A stretch of 64,000 nucleotides of DNA from CAIUSP01 sp964594365 (lineage in GTDB: Bacteria > Actinomycetota > Thermoleophilia > Solirubrobacterales > 70-9). Positions 51,561 through 59,016 of this stretch are shown in pieces; position 1 is the stretch's first letter; every line of letters starts with the position of its first letter. The notes under the pieces were generated by a model. That model did no database searches. It saw nothing but the letters and a program-made list of their open reading frames with translations, and had not been told where the DNA came from. The translations under genes were made by a program, and so were the position numbers. The stretch is taken from assembly GCA_964594365.1 (NCBI GenBank), contig CAZQMB010000001.1:62001-126000 (forward strand). Reading direction: 5' to 3'.

Positions 51561-52156
51561 GACCGGGCACCAGCTGCACGGCGTAACGCGGACTGGATCA
51601 TCTCCTCGGCCGATTCTCCTTCACCCTCGTCGAGCAATCGCTCCGCCTCCTGCGGTGTGTACCCGAGTCCGATCAGACCATCACGCGCCTCAGTCCTCGG
51701 TTCGACGGGACCCTCGGCGGTGATCTCGGCGCCATCGGGATCGACCCCGATCTCAGCGGCAACCTTGTCCTTGAGATCGAGGATTATCCGCTCAGCCGTC
51801 CGCTTGCCTATCCCCGGCACGGCCTGGAATCTCTTCGCATCGCCGGTGAGGATCGCGCTCATGATCTCGGAGGGTGGACCAGCGGAGAGTGCAGCCAAGG
51901 CGACCTTCGGCCCCACCCCGGAGACCGAGATCAAACTCAGGAACAGCAGTCGCTCCTCGTCGCTCGAGAACCCGTAGAGATTGAGGGAATCCTCCCGCGA
52001 GACGAGATGCGCGTAGAGCGTGGTTCGCTGTCCGAGCTCGGGAACCGCACGAAGGGTCTCGGTCGAGACGGCCAGTCGGTAGCCCACGCCCGAAGCGTCG
52101 ACGACCACGTGGTCGGCCCTCCGGACGACGACCTCGCCTGTGACGGAAGCGATCAT
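51557..52156 (-). CDS. ruvA: Holliday junction branch-migration protein RuvA
   Basis: Tetrameric junction-binding partner of RuvB. 199 residues from ATG 52156 (MIASVTGEVVVRR, the usual RuvA opening); a GTG one codon earlier is possible. Two helix-hairpin-helix motifs: SVSGVGPKVALA and VPGIGKRTAERIILDLK. C-terminal domain III DGLIGLGYTPQEAERLL contacts RuvB. Confidence 0.96.
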   Translation of the reverse strand: MIASVTGEVVVRRADHVVVDASGVGYRLAVSTETLRAVPELGQRTTLYAHLVSREDSLNLYGFSSDEERLLFLSLISVSGVGPKVALAALSAGPPSEIMSAILTGDAKRFQAVPGIGKRTAERIILDLKDKVAAEIGVDPDGAEITAEGPVEPRTEARDGLIGLGYTPQEAERLLDEGEGESAEEMIQSALRRAAGARS

Positions 52157-52190
52157 CACCGATGATTGTGCGCCCAGCGCCGGATGCCTT

Positions 52191-52736
52191 CTACCCCGCC
52201 GCTCGCCGCCCGGACGCAGTCACCGCGCCAGCGGGCACGTCTCCCGCTCGAGAGACGGCATCCAGTCTCGGTGCGTGACCGAGATGGCAGATGGCGACGG
52301 CAAAGGCGTCTGCGGCATGGTCCGGATGTGGCGGCTCGTCGAGCCCCAGCAAATGACCGACCATCACCTGAACCTGTGACTTGTCGGCGCTACCGGTGCC
52401 GCAGACCGCGCTCTTGACCACCTGGGGCGTGTAGTCGAAGCAGGGAATCTCCTTCTGAGCGGCCGCCAGCATCACCACGCCGCGCGCTTGTCCTACCTCC
52501 ATCGCGCTGCCGACGTTCTTCCCGAAATAGAGATCCTCCAGGGCTAATGCGGCTGGCTCGTGCCAATCGAGGAGCTGGACCACCGACGAATGGATCCGGT
52601 CCAATCGCTCCGGCAGGGAGAGATCGGGCGAGGTCTCGATCACGCCGCCATCGAGAGCAACGCTCTTGGTCGCAGAGCCACGGACCACACCGAAGCCGGT
52701 ATTTGCGATCCCGGGATCTATGCCGATCACGATCAT
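52191..52736 (-). CDS. ruvC: Crossover junction endodeoxyribonuclease RuvC
   Basis: Resolves Holliday junctions by paired nicks. 181 residues from ATG 52736. Acidic active site: Asp7 (IGIDPG), Glu67 (LALEDLYFGKN), Asp139 and Asp143 (HPDHAADAFAVAI). Upstream in-frame start is a short extension without conservation. Confidence 0.96.
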   Translation of the reverse strand: MIVIGIDPGIANTGFGVVRGSATKSVALDGGVIETSPDLSLPERLDRIHSSVVQLLDWHEPAALALEDLYFGKNVGSAMEVGQARGVVMLAAAQKEIPCFDYTPQVVKSAVCGTGSADKSQVQVMVGHLLGLDEPPHPDHAADAFAVAICHLGHAPRLDAVSRAGDVPAGAVTASGRRAAG

Positions 52737-52793
52737 GCCGCCGGATTGTTTCGTGAGCGGCGGATGTTCCTGTCGCATCGGCGACCGGAACGG

Positions 52794-53546
52794 TTACTCG
52801 GCAGCCAGCTCTTCCAGCACGCCCTGGGGGATGTCGAAATTCGAGTGCACCTGATCGACGTCGTCGTGATCTTCCAGTGCATCCATCAGCTTCAACAGGC
52901 TGGACGCCTCTTCCCTGCTCACCTCGACGGTGCTCTGTGGCTCCATCGAGAGCTCGGTCGAACGGACTTCGACTCCGCTCGAAGTCAACGCCTCCCGGAC
53001 CTCTGTCGCCTTGGCCGGCTCGGTTATCACCTTGATCAGGTCTCCGTCGATGCTGACGTCCTCGGCACCTGCATCGATCGCCGGCATCACGTCGTCTTCC
53101 CCGTACTGATCGCCGTCGATCAGCAGCACTCCGCGCTTCTCGAACTGCCAGGCCACCGAGCCGGGCTCCCCGAGGCTTCCTCCGTGTCGGTCGAATGCAT
53201 GTCTGACCTCGGAACTCGTGCGGTTGCGGTTGTCGGTCAGGGTCTCGACCAGGATCGCCGCTCCTCCCGGACCGTATCCCTCGTAGGCAACCGCCTCGAT
53301 CGCAGCGGCATCAGTTCCCTCGCCTGTTCCGCGGTCGATCGCGCGCTGGATGTTGTCCTTCGGCATCGAGGCGTCGCGAGCCTTCTGGACCGCCAACGCC
53401 AAAGCGGGGTTCCCCTCGGGGTTGCCACCGCCGTCTCGCGCAGCGATCGTGATCGCCCGCGCGAGTTTGGTGAAGAGCTTCCCGCGCTTGGCATCGGCAG
53501 CGCCCTTCTTGTGCTTGATCGACGACCACTTCGAATGTCCGGACAC
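52794..53546 (-). CDS. YebC/PmpR-family transcriptional regulator or translation factor
   Basis: 250 residues, the TACO1/YebC fold: GHSKWSSIKHKKGAADAKRGK, then ASMPKDNIQRAIDRGTGE and EGYGPGGAAILVE. YebC proteins act as DNA-binding regulators or ease ribosome stalling at prolines; the role here is unknown. GTG start with GAGGAGAGG upstream. Position next to ruvC is classical. Confidence 0.95.
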   Translation of the reverse strand: MSGHSKWSSIKHKKGAADAKRGKLFTKLARAITIAARDGGGNPEGNPALALAVQKARDASMPKDNIQRAIDRGTGEGTDAAAIEAVAYEGYGPGGAAILVETLTDNRNRTSSEVRHAFDRHGGSLGEPGSVAWQFEKRGVLLIDGDQYGEDDVMPAIDAGAEDVSIDGDLIKVITEPAKATEVREALTSSGVEVRSTELSMEPQSTVEVSREEASSLLKLMDALEDHDDVDQVHSNFDIPQGVLEELAAE

Positions 53547-53561
53547 GAGCCTCTCCTCCTC

Positions 53562-54665
53562 TCAGACCACGAACTTGCCGTCTTCTTGCAGCAGGTCACC
53601 ATCGACCTCGATCTTGCCGCCTTGACGCAGGTCGCAGATCATGTCCCAGTGAACCGCGGACTCGTTCGTCCCGCCGGTCTCCGGGTAACTGCTGCCGATG
53701 GCCAGGTGCACTGTGCCCCCGATCTTCTCGTCGAGGAGGATCTCACCCGTGCCGCGTTCGATCCCGTAGTTGGTCCCTATCCCCAGCTCCCCGAGGCGCC
53801 GTGACCCGTCGTCGGTGTCGAGCATCGAGATCAGGAACTCCTCGCCCTGCTCGGCAGATGCGTCGACGACCTTCCCTGCCTCGAACACGAACCTGACCCC
53901 GGACACCTCGTTGCCCCCGTAGGTGGCGGGGAGGTGGAAGGTGATCTCGCCTTCGGCCGAGTCCTCGACCGGTCCGGTGAAGAACTCGCCGTCCGGCATG
54001 TTCCTCTTTCCGCCGGAGGCGACGAAACTACGCCCCTCGATCCCCAGCTTGATGTCCGTTCCGGGCCCCGTGATGTGTACCTCCGAGCGACCCTGGATCC
54101 AGTCACGAAGGCGCTCGGTGTTCTCGGACTGGTTCCTCCACGCCCCCACGGGGTCATCGAAATCGGCCAGGCAGGCGCTGAAGAAGAAGTCCTCGTACGA
54201 GGTCAGACTCATCCGCGCATCCGATGCGTAGGCGTTGGTGGGAAAGAGCGTAAGCGCCCAGCGGTAGTCACCTGCCGCGCTCCTCTCCATCGAGCGGGCC
54301 ATCAAGCCTCGCGTCGCGGCCCGCCGCCGGGTCTGGCGCTCGGGTGGGACCCCCGAGAGCGCACGCGTGTTCTCGGACGCCATCACCGCGAATCTGACAT
54401 CCGCGTTCTCGACGGTCCACTCGGATACAGGTGACACCCAGTCGAGCTGATCATCGTTTGCCAGATCGAAATAGGCCGAGGACTGACCCGACATCGCCAT
54501 CTGCACTATCGGGTTTCCACCGGCCCTGAGGACCTCCTCGTAGATCGCCTGAAGGAGCGGCTCGGCCGCAGCCTCGCCCTCGATCACACACACGTCTCCC
54601 GCCCTGACCGCGGTCGAGTGCTGGACCAGGATCTTGGCCAGGTTGTCGATTCGCCTGTCCCTCAT
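53562..54665 (-). CDS. M29 family aminopeptidase (AmpS/AmpT-like)
   Basis: 367-residue cytosolic metal aminopeptidase. Family blocks: RNMPDGEFFTGPVEDSAEG (a Glu ligand), LGELGIGTN (a second Glu), KIGGTVHLAIGSSYPETGG (His) and the ESAVHWDMICDL end with His and Asp. Likely removes N-terminal residues from peptides. It overlaps pdxT by 4 bp, which sets it between pdxT and yebC. Confidence 0.93.
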   Translation of the reverse strand: MRDRRIDNLAKILVQHSTAVRAGDVCVIEGEAAAEPLLQAIYEEVLRAGGNPIVQMAMSGQSSAYFDLANDDQLDWVSPVSEWTVENADVRFAVMASENTRALSGVPPERQTRRRAATRGLMARSMERSAAGDYRWALTLFPTNAYASDARMSLTSYEDFFFSACLADFDDPVGAWRNQSENTERLRDWIQGRSEVHITGPGTDIKLGIEGRSFVASGGKRNMPDGEFFTGPVEDSAEGEITFHLPATYGGNEVSGVRFVFEAGKVVDASAEQGEEFLISMLDTDDGSRRLGELGIGTNYGIERGTGEILLDEKIGGTVHLAIGSSYPETGGTNESAVHWDMICDLRQGGKIEVDGDLLQEDGKFVV

Positions 54666-55249
54666 CCCGCCTTGCTCGATTCTCTGCTTCGGGTTGCCAT
54701 GGCCATGAACTTGGCATGGAGCCGCGAATCATCGGTCAGCTCGGCATGGAAGGCAGCGGCAAGGAGATTCCCCTCACGCAGCGCCACAGGGTGCCCCTCG
54801 ACGGTTGCCAGTACCTCCGTCGAGTCGCCGACCTCGGCGACCCATGGGGCGCGGATGAAAACCGCTCGTATCGGCTCCGAACCCAGCCCCTCCACGAGTA
54901 CGTCCTGCTCGAAGCTGTCCAGTTGACGCCCGAATGCGTTGCGCTGGCACAGGTAGCTCCCCAAACCCAGGTGTGACCTGTCGGCCACGATCATGCCCGC
55001 GCATGTACCGAATACCGGCAACCCAGCGGAGAAGGCCTCGCGGACGGCTCCATCGAGTCCGTCGCGCGCCATTCCCTTCGAGATGGTGGTCGACTCCCCG
55101 CCCGGGATGACCAGGCCGTCGATCTCGGTCAGGTCACCGGGGAGCCGGACCTCTGACGTTTCCGCACCCAGAGAATCGAGCATCGCGAGGTGGGCCGCGA
55201 AGTCCCCCTGCACCGCGAGGACTCCGATGCGAAGCGGGCGCTCGGACAC
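54662..55249 (-). CDS. pdxT: Pyridoxal 5'-phosphate synthase glutaminase subunit PdxT
   Basis: Supplies ammonia to PdxS. 195 residues, class I amidotransferase: IGVLAVQGDFAAHLAML, oxyanion GGESTTISK, nucleophile Cys in FGTCAGMIV, and a C-terminal FHAELTDD with His-x-Glu. Confidence 0.96.
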   Translation of the reverse strand: MSERPLRIGVLAVQGDFAAHLAMLDSLGAETSEVRLPGDLTEIDGLVIPGGESTTISKGMARDGLDGAVREAFSAGLPVFGTCAGMIVADRSHLGLGSYLCQRNAFGRQLDSFEQDVLVEGLGSEPIRAVFIRAPWVAEVGDSTEVLATVEGHPVALREGNLLAAAFHAELTDDSRLHAKFMAMATRSRESSKAG

Positions 55250-55254
55250 GAAAC

Positions 55255-56142
55255 CTAAGTGCCGCGGTCCTGGAGCAGCTCGCCCTCGGCAGCCAGAGCG
55301 CTGATCTCGAGGCCCGGCATCGCATCACCGAGGTCCATCGAAGCCGCCGCGACCCGGTCAGCGTCGGCGTAGTGGGTGGTGGCCTCCACGATCGCTCGCG
55401 CCCGACGCTCGGGGTCGGAGCTCTTGAATATCCCGGAGCCGACGAAGTTCCCCTCGGCGCCGAGCTGCATCATCAGCGCTGCATCGGCAGGCGTCGCAAT
55501 GCCTCCAGCGCAGAAGAGTGGGACCGGAAGCCTGCCTTGCTCGGCTACCTCCTGGACCACGTCGAGGGGTGCGCGGTGGTCCTTGGCCGCGGCAGGTAGC
55601 TGCTCCGGGCTGAGGTTGGCCAACTGCTTGATGCCACCGACGATCTCGCGCATATGACGCACCGCCTCGACGATGTTGCCGGTTCCGGCCTCACCCTTGG
55701 AGCGGATCATCGCTGCCCCCTCGCCGATCCGCCTCAGCGCCTCGCCGAGATTGGTCGCGCCGCAGACGAACGGGATCTCGAAGGCGAGCTTGTCGATGTG
55801 GTTGGCCTCATCGGCCGGGGTGAGGACCTCGGACTCGTCGATGTAATCGACTTCGAGCGACTGCAATACCTGAGCCTCGGCGATATGCCCGATACGCGCC
55901 TTGGCCATGACAGGGATCGAAACCGCTTCCTGAATGCCCTTGATCATCGCCGGGTTGGACATCCGCGCCACCCCTCCGTCGCGCCGGATATCCGACGGCA
56001 CGCGCTCGAGAGCCATCACAGCGCATGCGCCAGCTTCTTCGGCGATGCGAGCCTGCTCGGGGTCGACGACGTCCATGATCACGCCGCCCTTGAGCATCTC
56101 CGCGAGACCCGTCTTGAGCCGGAATGTCGCCCGTTCAGCCAT
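55255..56142 (-). CDS. pdxS: Pyridoxal 5'-phosphate synthase subunit PdxS
   Basis: Builds PLP from ribose 5-phosphate, glyceraldehyde 3-phosphate and ammonia. 295 residues from ATG 56142 (MAERATFRLKTGLAEMLKGG). Lysines in MAKARIGHIAEAQ and MIRSKGEAGTGN are the two active-site lysines; phosphate loop CAGGIATPADAALMM. TATTAT 6 nt before the ATG. Confidence 0.97.
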   Translation of the reverse strand: MAERATFRLKTGLAEMLKGGVIMDVVDPEQARIAEEAGACAVMALERVPSDIRRDGGVARMSNPAMIKGIQEAVSIPVMAKARIGHIAEAQVLQSLEVDYIDESEVLTPADEANHIDKLAFEIPFVCGATNLGEALRRIGEGAAMIRSKGEAGTGNIVEAVRHMREIVGGIKQLANLSPEQLPAAAKDHRAPLDVVQEVAEQGRLPVPLFCAGGIATPADAALMMQLGAEGNFVGSGIFKSSDPERRARAIVEATTHYADADRVAAASMDLGDAMPGLEISALAAEGELLQDRGT

Positions 56143-56148
56143 GCCGAG

Positions 56149-56154
56149 ATAATA
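56149..56154 (-). promoter_or_regulatory. -10 box (TATTAT) of pdxS
   Basis: TATTAT on the minus strand ends 6 nt before the pdxS ATG; leaderless-type. The remaining gap up to rpiR holds GC-rich inverted repeats (GGACCCGC-type at about 56207-56240) without a T-run. Confidence 0.5.
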
Positions 56155-56282
56155 GCCGGGCGCAGGATCCGGCAGCGCCGTTGCCAGACGCCTCTGCGGC
56201 AAGGCGGGACCCGCGAAACCTCATACGGGATCCGCGGTCGTCCGCCAGCGCCCCCCAAGGCGCATTAGAGGAAGGAGGTCGA

Positions 56283-57185
56283 TCAGCGAAGCTTGAAGGC
56301 GCGAATGCGATCGCGATGGGCTGCCTCGTCGCGCGCGTAGACGCCGTGTGCGAGGGCTTGGACCAGACCCATCAGTGCCGCGTTGGAGCGGATATAAGAG
56401 GGGCCGTTGGAGGAGAAGTAGAGAACCATCTCTGCGTGATCGGCCACGTCGGAGAGGGTTGCATCGGTGATCGCCAAGGATTTCGCGCGCCGGTGACGGG
56501 CGAGCTTGAGACCGCGGAGGATCAGCGGGTGGGCCCGACCGGCAGTCAGCGCCACCAGCATCGTGTCCTCGTCGATCCTCGAGAGCTTCTGGATGTTCTC
56601 CTGGCTCGGGGAGGAGACGATCTCGGAGCGGATGTCGAGCAGCCCCAGCAGGTGGCGCAGGTAGCTCGCGAAGAAGGCCATCTGATCGACACCGACGATC
56701 AGCAGGCGCCGAGAAGTCGCCAGCGCAGCAACCGAGGCCTCGATCTGCTCGCGGCTGAGTGCCCGGGCGGTCTCCTCGATATTCGCGTAGTCGGCACCGA
56801 GGGACGCCTCGAACTCGGAGTGATCGAAGTTGAAGAGCGAGCCCCCTCCACCGCCACCACCGGTATCTCCTCCGGCGACCTTGGTCCGGTACTCCTCGAT
56901 CGCGGCCTGCTGGAGCTCCGGATATCCCTCGAAACCCAGCGCCTGCGAGAAACGAACCACGGTCGAAGACGAAGTGTTGGCACGGCGGGCGAGCTCTTCA
57001 GCGGTTTGGAACGCAGCCTCGTCGAGGTGATCGACGATGTAACGGGCTACGTCCTTCTGGGAGCGGGAGAAATCGTCGAAGCGCTCGCTGATGTAGTCCG
57101 AGAGCGTCTTACGGGACGATGCAGTCTTTGTGGAAGTCTTGGCCACGGGCGTGTATTTCGCCGGTAGCAGGGGTTTCCCTTCCAT
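56283..57185 (-). CDS. RpiR/MurR-family transcriptional regulator (HTH + SIS)
   Basis: 300 residues. N-terminal RpiR helix-turn-helix (SDYISERFDDFSRSQKDVARY, then TAEELARRANTSSSTVVRFS), a Gly-rich linker GGDTGGGGGGG, and a C-terminal SIS domain (LLIVGVDQMAFFASYL) that usually binds a sugar phosphate. No sugar catabolic genes flank it, so the effector is unknown. An inverted repeat 22 bp upstream may be its operator. Confidence 0.9.
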   Translation of the reverse strand: MEGKPLLPAKYTPVAKTSTKTASSRKTLSDYISERFDDFSRSQKDVARYIVDHLDEAAFQTAEELARRANTSSSTVVRFSQALGFEGYPELQQAAIEEYRTKVAGGDTGGGGGGGSLFNFDHSEFEASLGADYANIEETARALSREQIEASVAALATSRRLLIVGVDQMAFFASYLRHLLGLLDIRSEIVSSPSQENIQKLSRIDEDTMLVALTAGRAHPLILRGLKLARHRRAKSLAITDATLSDVADHAEMVLYFSSNGPSYIRSNAALMGLVQALAHGVYARDEAAHRDRIRAFKLR

Positions 57186-57207
57186 GACACGAAAGTTTCG
57201 CTCGGCA

Positions 57208-57227
57208 CCTGACCAATCGGTGTCAGG
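57208..57227. promoter_or_regulatory. Inverted repeat, candidate operator for the RpiR-type regulator
   Basis: CCTGAC-N8-GTCAGG, a perfect 6-bp palindrome in the 51-bp gap between the GAP-family gene and rpiR, 22 bp before the rpiR start. No T-run, so more like a protein site than a terminator. Confidence 0.4.
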
Positions 57228-57236
57228 CGTGCGCGG

Positions 57237-57899
57237 CTACTGGAAGAGGATCTTGAGACCGGACACGCCCAGGTAGGCGGCGAAGAGGAAGCAGATTCCG
57301 ACCTTTACCCCCTGCTGGTGGGTGGTGAGAAAGTGGTTCAACCTCGCGAGCACGCGGCGGGCATGCTCACCGAAAGCGATGGTTGCCAGCAGTGGCACGT
57401 AGGCCGGGATCATCGTGATCAGGAACACGATCAGGATGACCACGAACTTGTCGGTAGAGCTCTCGGAGCTGGCCGAGACCTCGTGTATCGCCGGGAAGTA
57501 GAGAGCCAGCGTGGTGAAATTGATCAGCATCATCAACGCGCCGAACTCGAAGCTCCTGACCAGCCCCGGGCCCTCCGCGGGCTTTCTCTTCTCCTTCTTC
57601 GGGTCCGCTCCGCTGTCGAGTCCCGCCTTGATCCCGAGTCCCAGAAGCACGAGAGCGAACACCAGCTTGACGATTCCGTCGACCGTGCTCGGATGGCTCG
57701 TCGAACTGCTGCCCACGCCGAGGGCGAGAGGGACCGCCGTGTAGAGGACCAGGACCAGACCAGACCCGATCAGAGCCGCTGCGGAGCGCTTGAGCGGATC
57801 GCTCCTGTTCGAGAGCAGCAGCAGCTGAGCGGCGAGGATGGTGGGGCTGATCGCCGCACCGATCGCCAGCGGGAGGACGGATGCGAGGAGCGTTCCCAT
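57237..57899 (-). CDS. GAP-family (LysE-superfamily-like) membrane protein
   Basis: 220 residues, about six membrane helices (TLLASVLPLAIGAAISPTILA, GLVLVLYTAVPLALGVG, LVFALVLLGLGI, ALMMLINFTTLALYF, VVILIVFLITMIPAYVPLLA, a C-terminal GICFLFAAYLGVSGL). The start AIGAAISPTILAAQL is typical of GAP/Sap family proteins, which are LysE-like exporters or lipid-surface factors in mycobacteria. Substrate unknown. ATG 57899 preferred over longer frame that runs into the terminator. Confidence 0.82.
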   Translation of the reverse strand: MGTLLASVLPLAIGAAISPTILAAQLLLLSNRSDPLKRSAAALIGSGLVLVLYTAVPLALGVGSSSTSHPSTVDGIVKLVFALVLLGLGIKAGLDSGADPKKEKRKPAEGPGLVRSFEFGALMMLINFTTLALYFPAIHEVSASSESSTDKFVVILIVFLITMIPAYVPLLATIAFGEHARRVLARLNHFLTTHQQGVKVGICFLFAAYLGVSGLKILFQ

Positions 57900-57907
57900 G
57901 CCGACCA

Positions 57908-57913
57908 ACCCTA
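57908..57913 (-). promoter_or_regulatory. -10 box (TAGGGT) of the GAP-family gene
   Basis: TAGGGT on the minus strand, 8 nt before the ATG and right after the terminator T-run, so the gene is transcribed separately from the upstream RNA locus. Confidence 0.45.
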
Positions 57914-57916
57914 GGG

Positions 57917-57962
57917 AAAAAAGAGAGCCGCCGCACTCGTTGGAGGATTGCGGCGGCTCTCT
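57917..57962 (-). terminator. Strong intrinsic terminator
   Basis: Minus strand 14-bp perfect stem AGAGAGCCGCCGCA/TGCGGCGGCTCTCT with a 13-nt loop, followed by TTTTTT. Ends whatever is transcribed from 58.2 kb leftward. Confidence 0.9.
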
Positions 57963-58215
57963 GACGAAACGTGCGGCCTGCTTAACCGGACGGAGCTTGG
58001 TTGGTGAGGCGGGACTCTTCCCCACCACCCCGGCTGGCCGGTGCTCGGGTGGTATTCACCGGGCGCCCGCACAGACGCCCTCCCCGCCTCATATGGAAGC
58101 GAGGGACCCGAACCAGTGGCTCGGGCCTAGCGGCCCTGCACCTCCAGTGTCCCGGAAACCATTGCTATTTCGATTAGGACCACCTCCTTTCTCTGGTCCG
58201 GTAATCAAATCAGAC
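57963..58215 (-). ncRNA. Candidate structured ncRNA or leader between two terminators
   Basis: No reasonable protein gene covers this 253-nt stretch. On the minus strand it contains in order: hairpin GGACC/GGTCC with AAAGGAGG in its loop; GGGCC/GGCCC hairpin; and a hairpin ACCACC/GGTGGT topped by CCGGCCAGCCGG. The 14-mer AAAGGAGGTGGTCC (58177-58190) nearly complements the 16S rRNA 3' tail. Any start codon is poorly placed (ATG 21 nt away, 11-codon frame 58127-58162). It does not match RNase P, tmRNA, SRP or 6S cores that I can recall. Could also be an attenuated leader. Confidence 0.4.
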
Positions 58216-58216
58216 C

Positions 58217-58254
58217 GGAAAGACGAACGCCCCCGAAGGTCTACGGGGGCGTTC
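58217..58254 (-). terminator. Intrinsic terminator after the coiled-coil gene
   Basis: Minus strand 11-bp stem GAACGCCCCCG/CGGGGGCGTTC with 8-nt loop, then GTCTTTCC. Lies 27 bp after the stop of the membrane coiled-coil gene. Confidence 0.75.
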
Positions 58255-58280
58255 GATCCAGCTATGCGACTGAGGGACTC

Positions 58281-58655
58281 TCAGCCGCCCAGGTTGTTGA
58301 CCTGCTTCTGGAGCTTGTCTATCTCCTTGTTGATGTTGGCGATCTTGGTGTTGATCACCTTGACAGCCGTCTCCAAGGCAGCGATCGACTGACTGCTGCT
58401 GGTGTCATCGGCCTGGAGGCGCTTGACCTGCGCCCTGATCTGCCTGCGCTCACGTGCTGCTATCCGCTGGGCAGTGATCAGTTTGCTGAACTCGGAACCA
58501 CCCTGGGACTTCAGGGTGTCGAGTTCCTTCTGCACCTGCTGGGCAACGTCCTTGTTGCTGGTGGTCGAGTTCTTCGCGTCGATACCGATGATCAGCGCGA
58601 CCACGCCGATCACCAACGCTACTGCTCCTATGGCGACTCCGATTTTTGGGTTCAT
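58281..58655 (-). CDS. Membrane-anchored coiled-coil protein
   Basis: 124 residues. One N-terminal membrane helix (VAIGAVALVIGVVALIIGI, ~6-24) followed by a polar region and a long heptad-like coiled coil rich in Gln/Lys/Ile (IKRLQADD, then ALETAVKVINTKIANINKEI). No signal cleavage site is evident, so a membrane-tethered coil facing outside or inside. Monocistronic, with own TAGGGT box and terminator. Function unknown. Confidence 0.78.
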   Translation of the reverse strand: MNPKIGVAIGAVALVIGVVALIIGIDAKNSTTSNKDVAQQVQKELDTLKSQGGSEFSKLITAQRIAARERRQIRAQVKRLQADDTSSSQSIAALETAVKVINTKIANINKEIDKLQKQVNNLGG

Positions 58656-58662
58656 GGCTCGA

Positions 58663-58668
58663 ACCCTA
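58663..58668 (-). promoter_or_regulatory. -10 box (TAGGGT) of the coiled-coil gene
   Basis: TAGGGT on the minus strand ends 7 nt before the ATG; leaderless-type. Confidence 0.45.
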
Positions 58669-58801
58669 CCGGTCGGCAACCCGGCAGGAGGTAGGAATCG
58701 GGCCTGCTACCTCGCACACTCGAGCGTTCCATTCATCCGGTGCAGGGAATATGTTGCGGCCGTCCGGGATTCCCGGCTGTCAATCCACAGAGGAGGACAC
58801 G

Positions 58802-58936
58802 ATGGAAGAAGAGAATCAGGAGATGGCAGCGGAGGCTGCCGAGGGAGCCGAAGAGGCCGCCGAAGTCGCCGAGGAGGCTGCTGAGGGAGCCGAAGAGGCC
58901 GCCGAAGTCGCCGAGGAGGCTGCCGAGGAGGCCTGA
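58802..58936 (+). CDS. 44-residue Ala/Glu repeat micro-protein
   Basis: ATG preceded by a strong SD (GAGGAGG, 5 nt). The 44 residues are almost only Glu and Ala with a little Gly/Val. Two exact 14-residue units (AAEGAEEAAEVAEE) follow MEEENQEMAAE-type lead, then AAEEA and stop. Predicted as a highly acidic amphipathic helix with no hydrophobic segment; not recognisable as any family. Flanking sequence has no other gene; the next gene is convergent. Confidence 0.6.
   Translation: MEEENQEMAAEAAEGAEEAAEVAEEAAEGAEEAAEVAEEAAEEA
58835..58918 (+). repeat. Tandem 42-bp repeat (two copies)
   Basis: Two units, 58835-58876 and 58877-58918, differ at one base (GCTGCC versus GCTGCT). Both lie in frame in the Ala/Glu protein. 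A partial third copy follows. Confidence 0.85.
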
Positions 58937-59016
58937 GCCTCCCTGCTTCAACGCGTTTCAGGAAGGGGCGTTCGGACACTCCGGACGTCCCTTCCGCATT
59001 TCAGGGGGATGCCGCC

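Noticed and set aside
56143..56282. Terminator for the rpiR transcript
   Set aside because: GC-rich inverted repeats are present but none is followed by a T-run on the minus strand.
58127..58183. Leader peptide of 11-18 codons
   Set aside because: The ATG is 21 nt from GGAGG and the in-frame GTG overlaps it; neither spacing supports translation.
57963..58223. Cobalamin, yybP-ykoY or c-di-AMP riboswitch
   Set aside because: Only short coincidental motifs such as GCCACTGG; the ordered core elements of these classes are missing.
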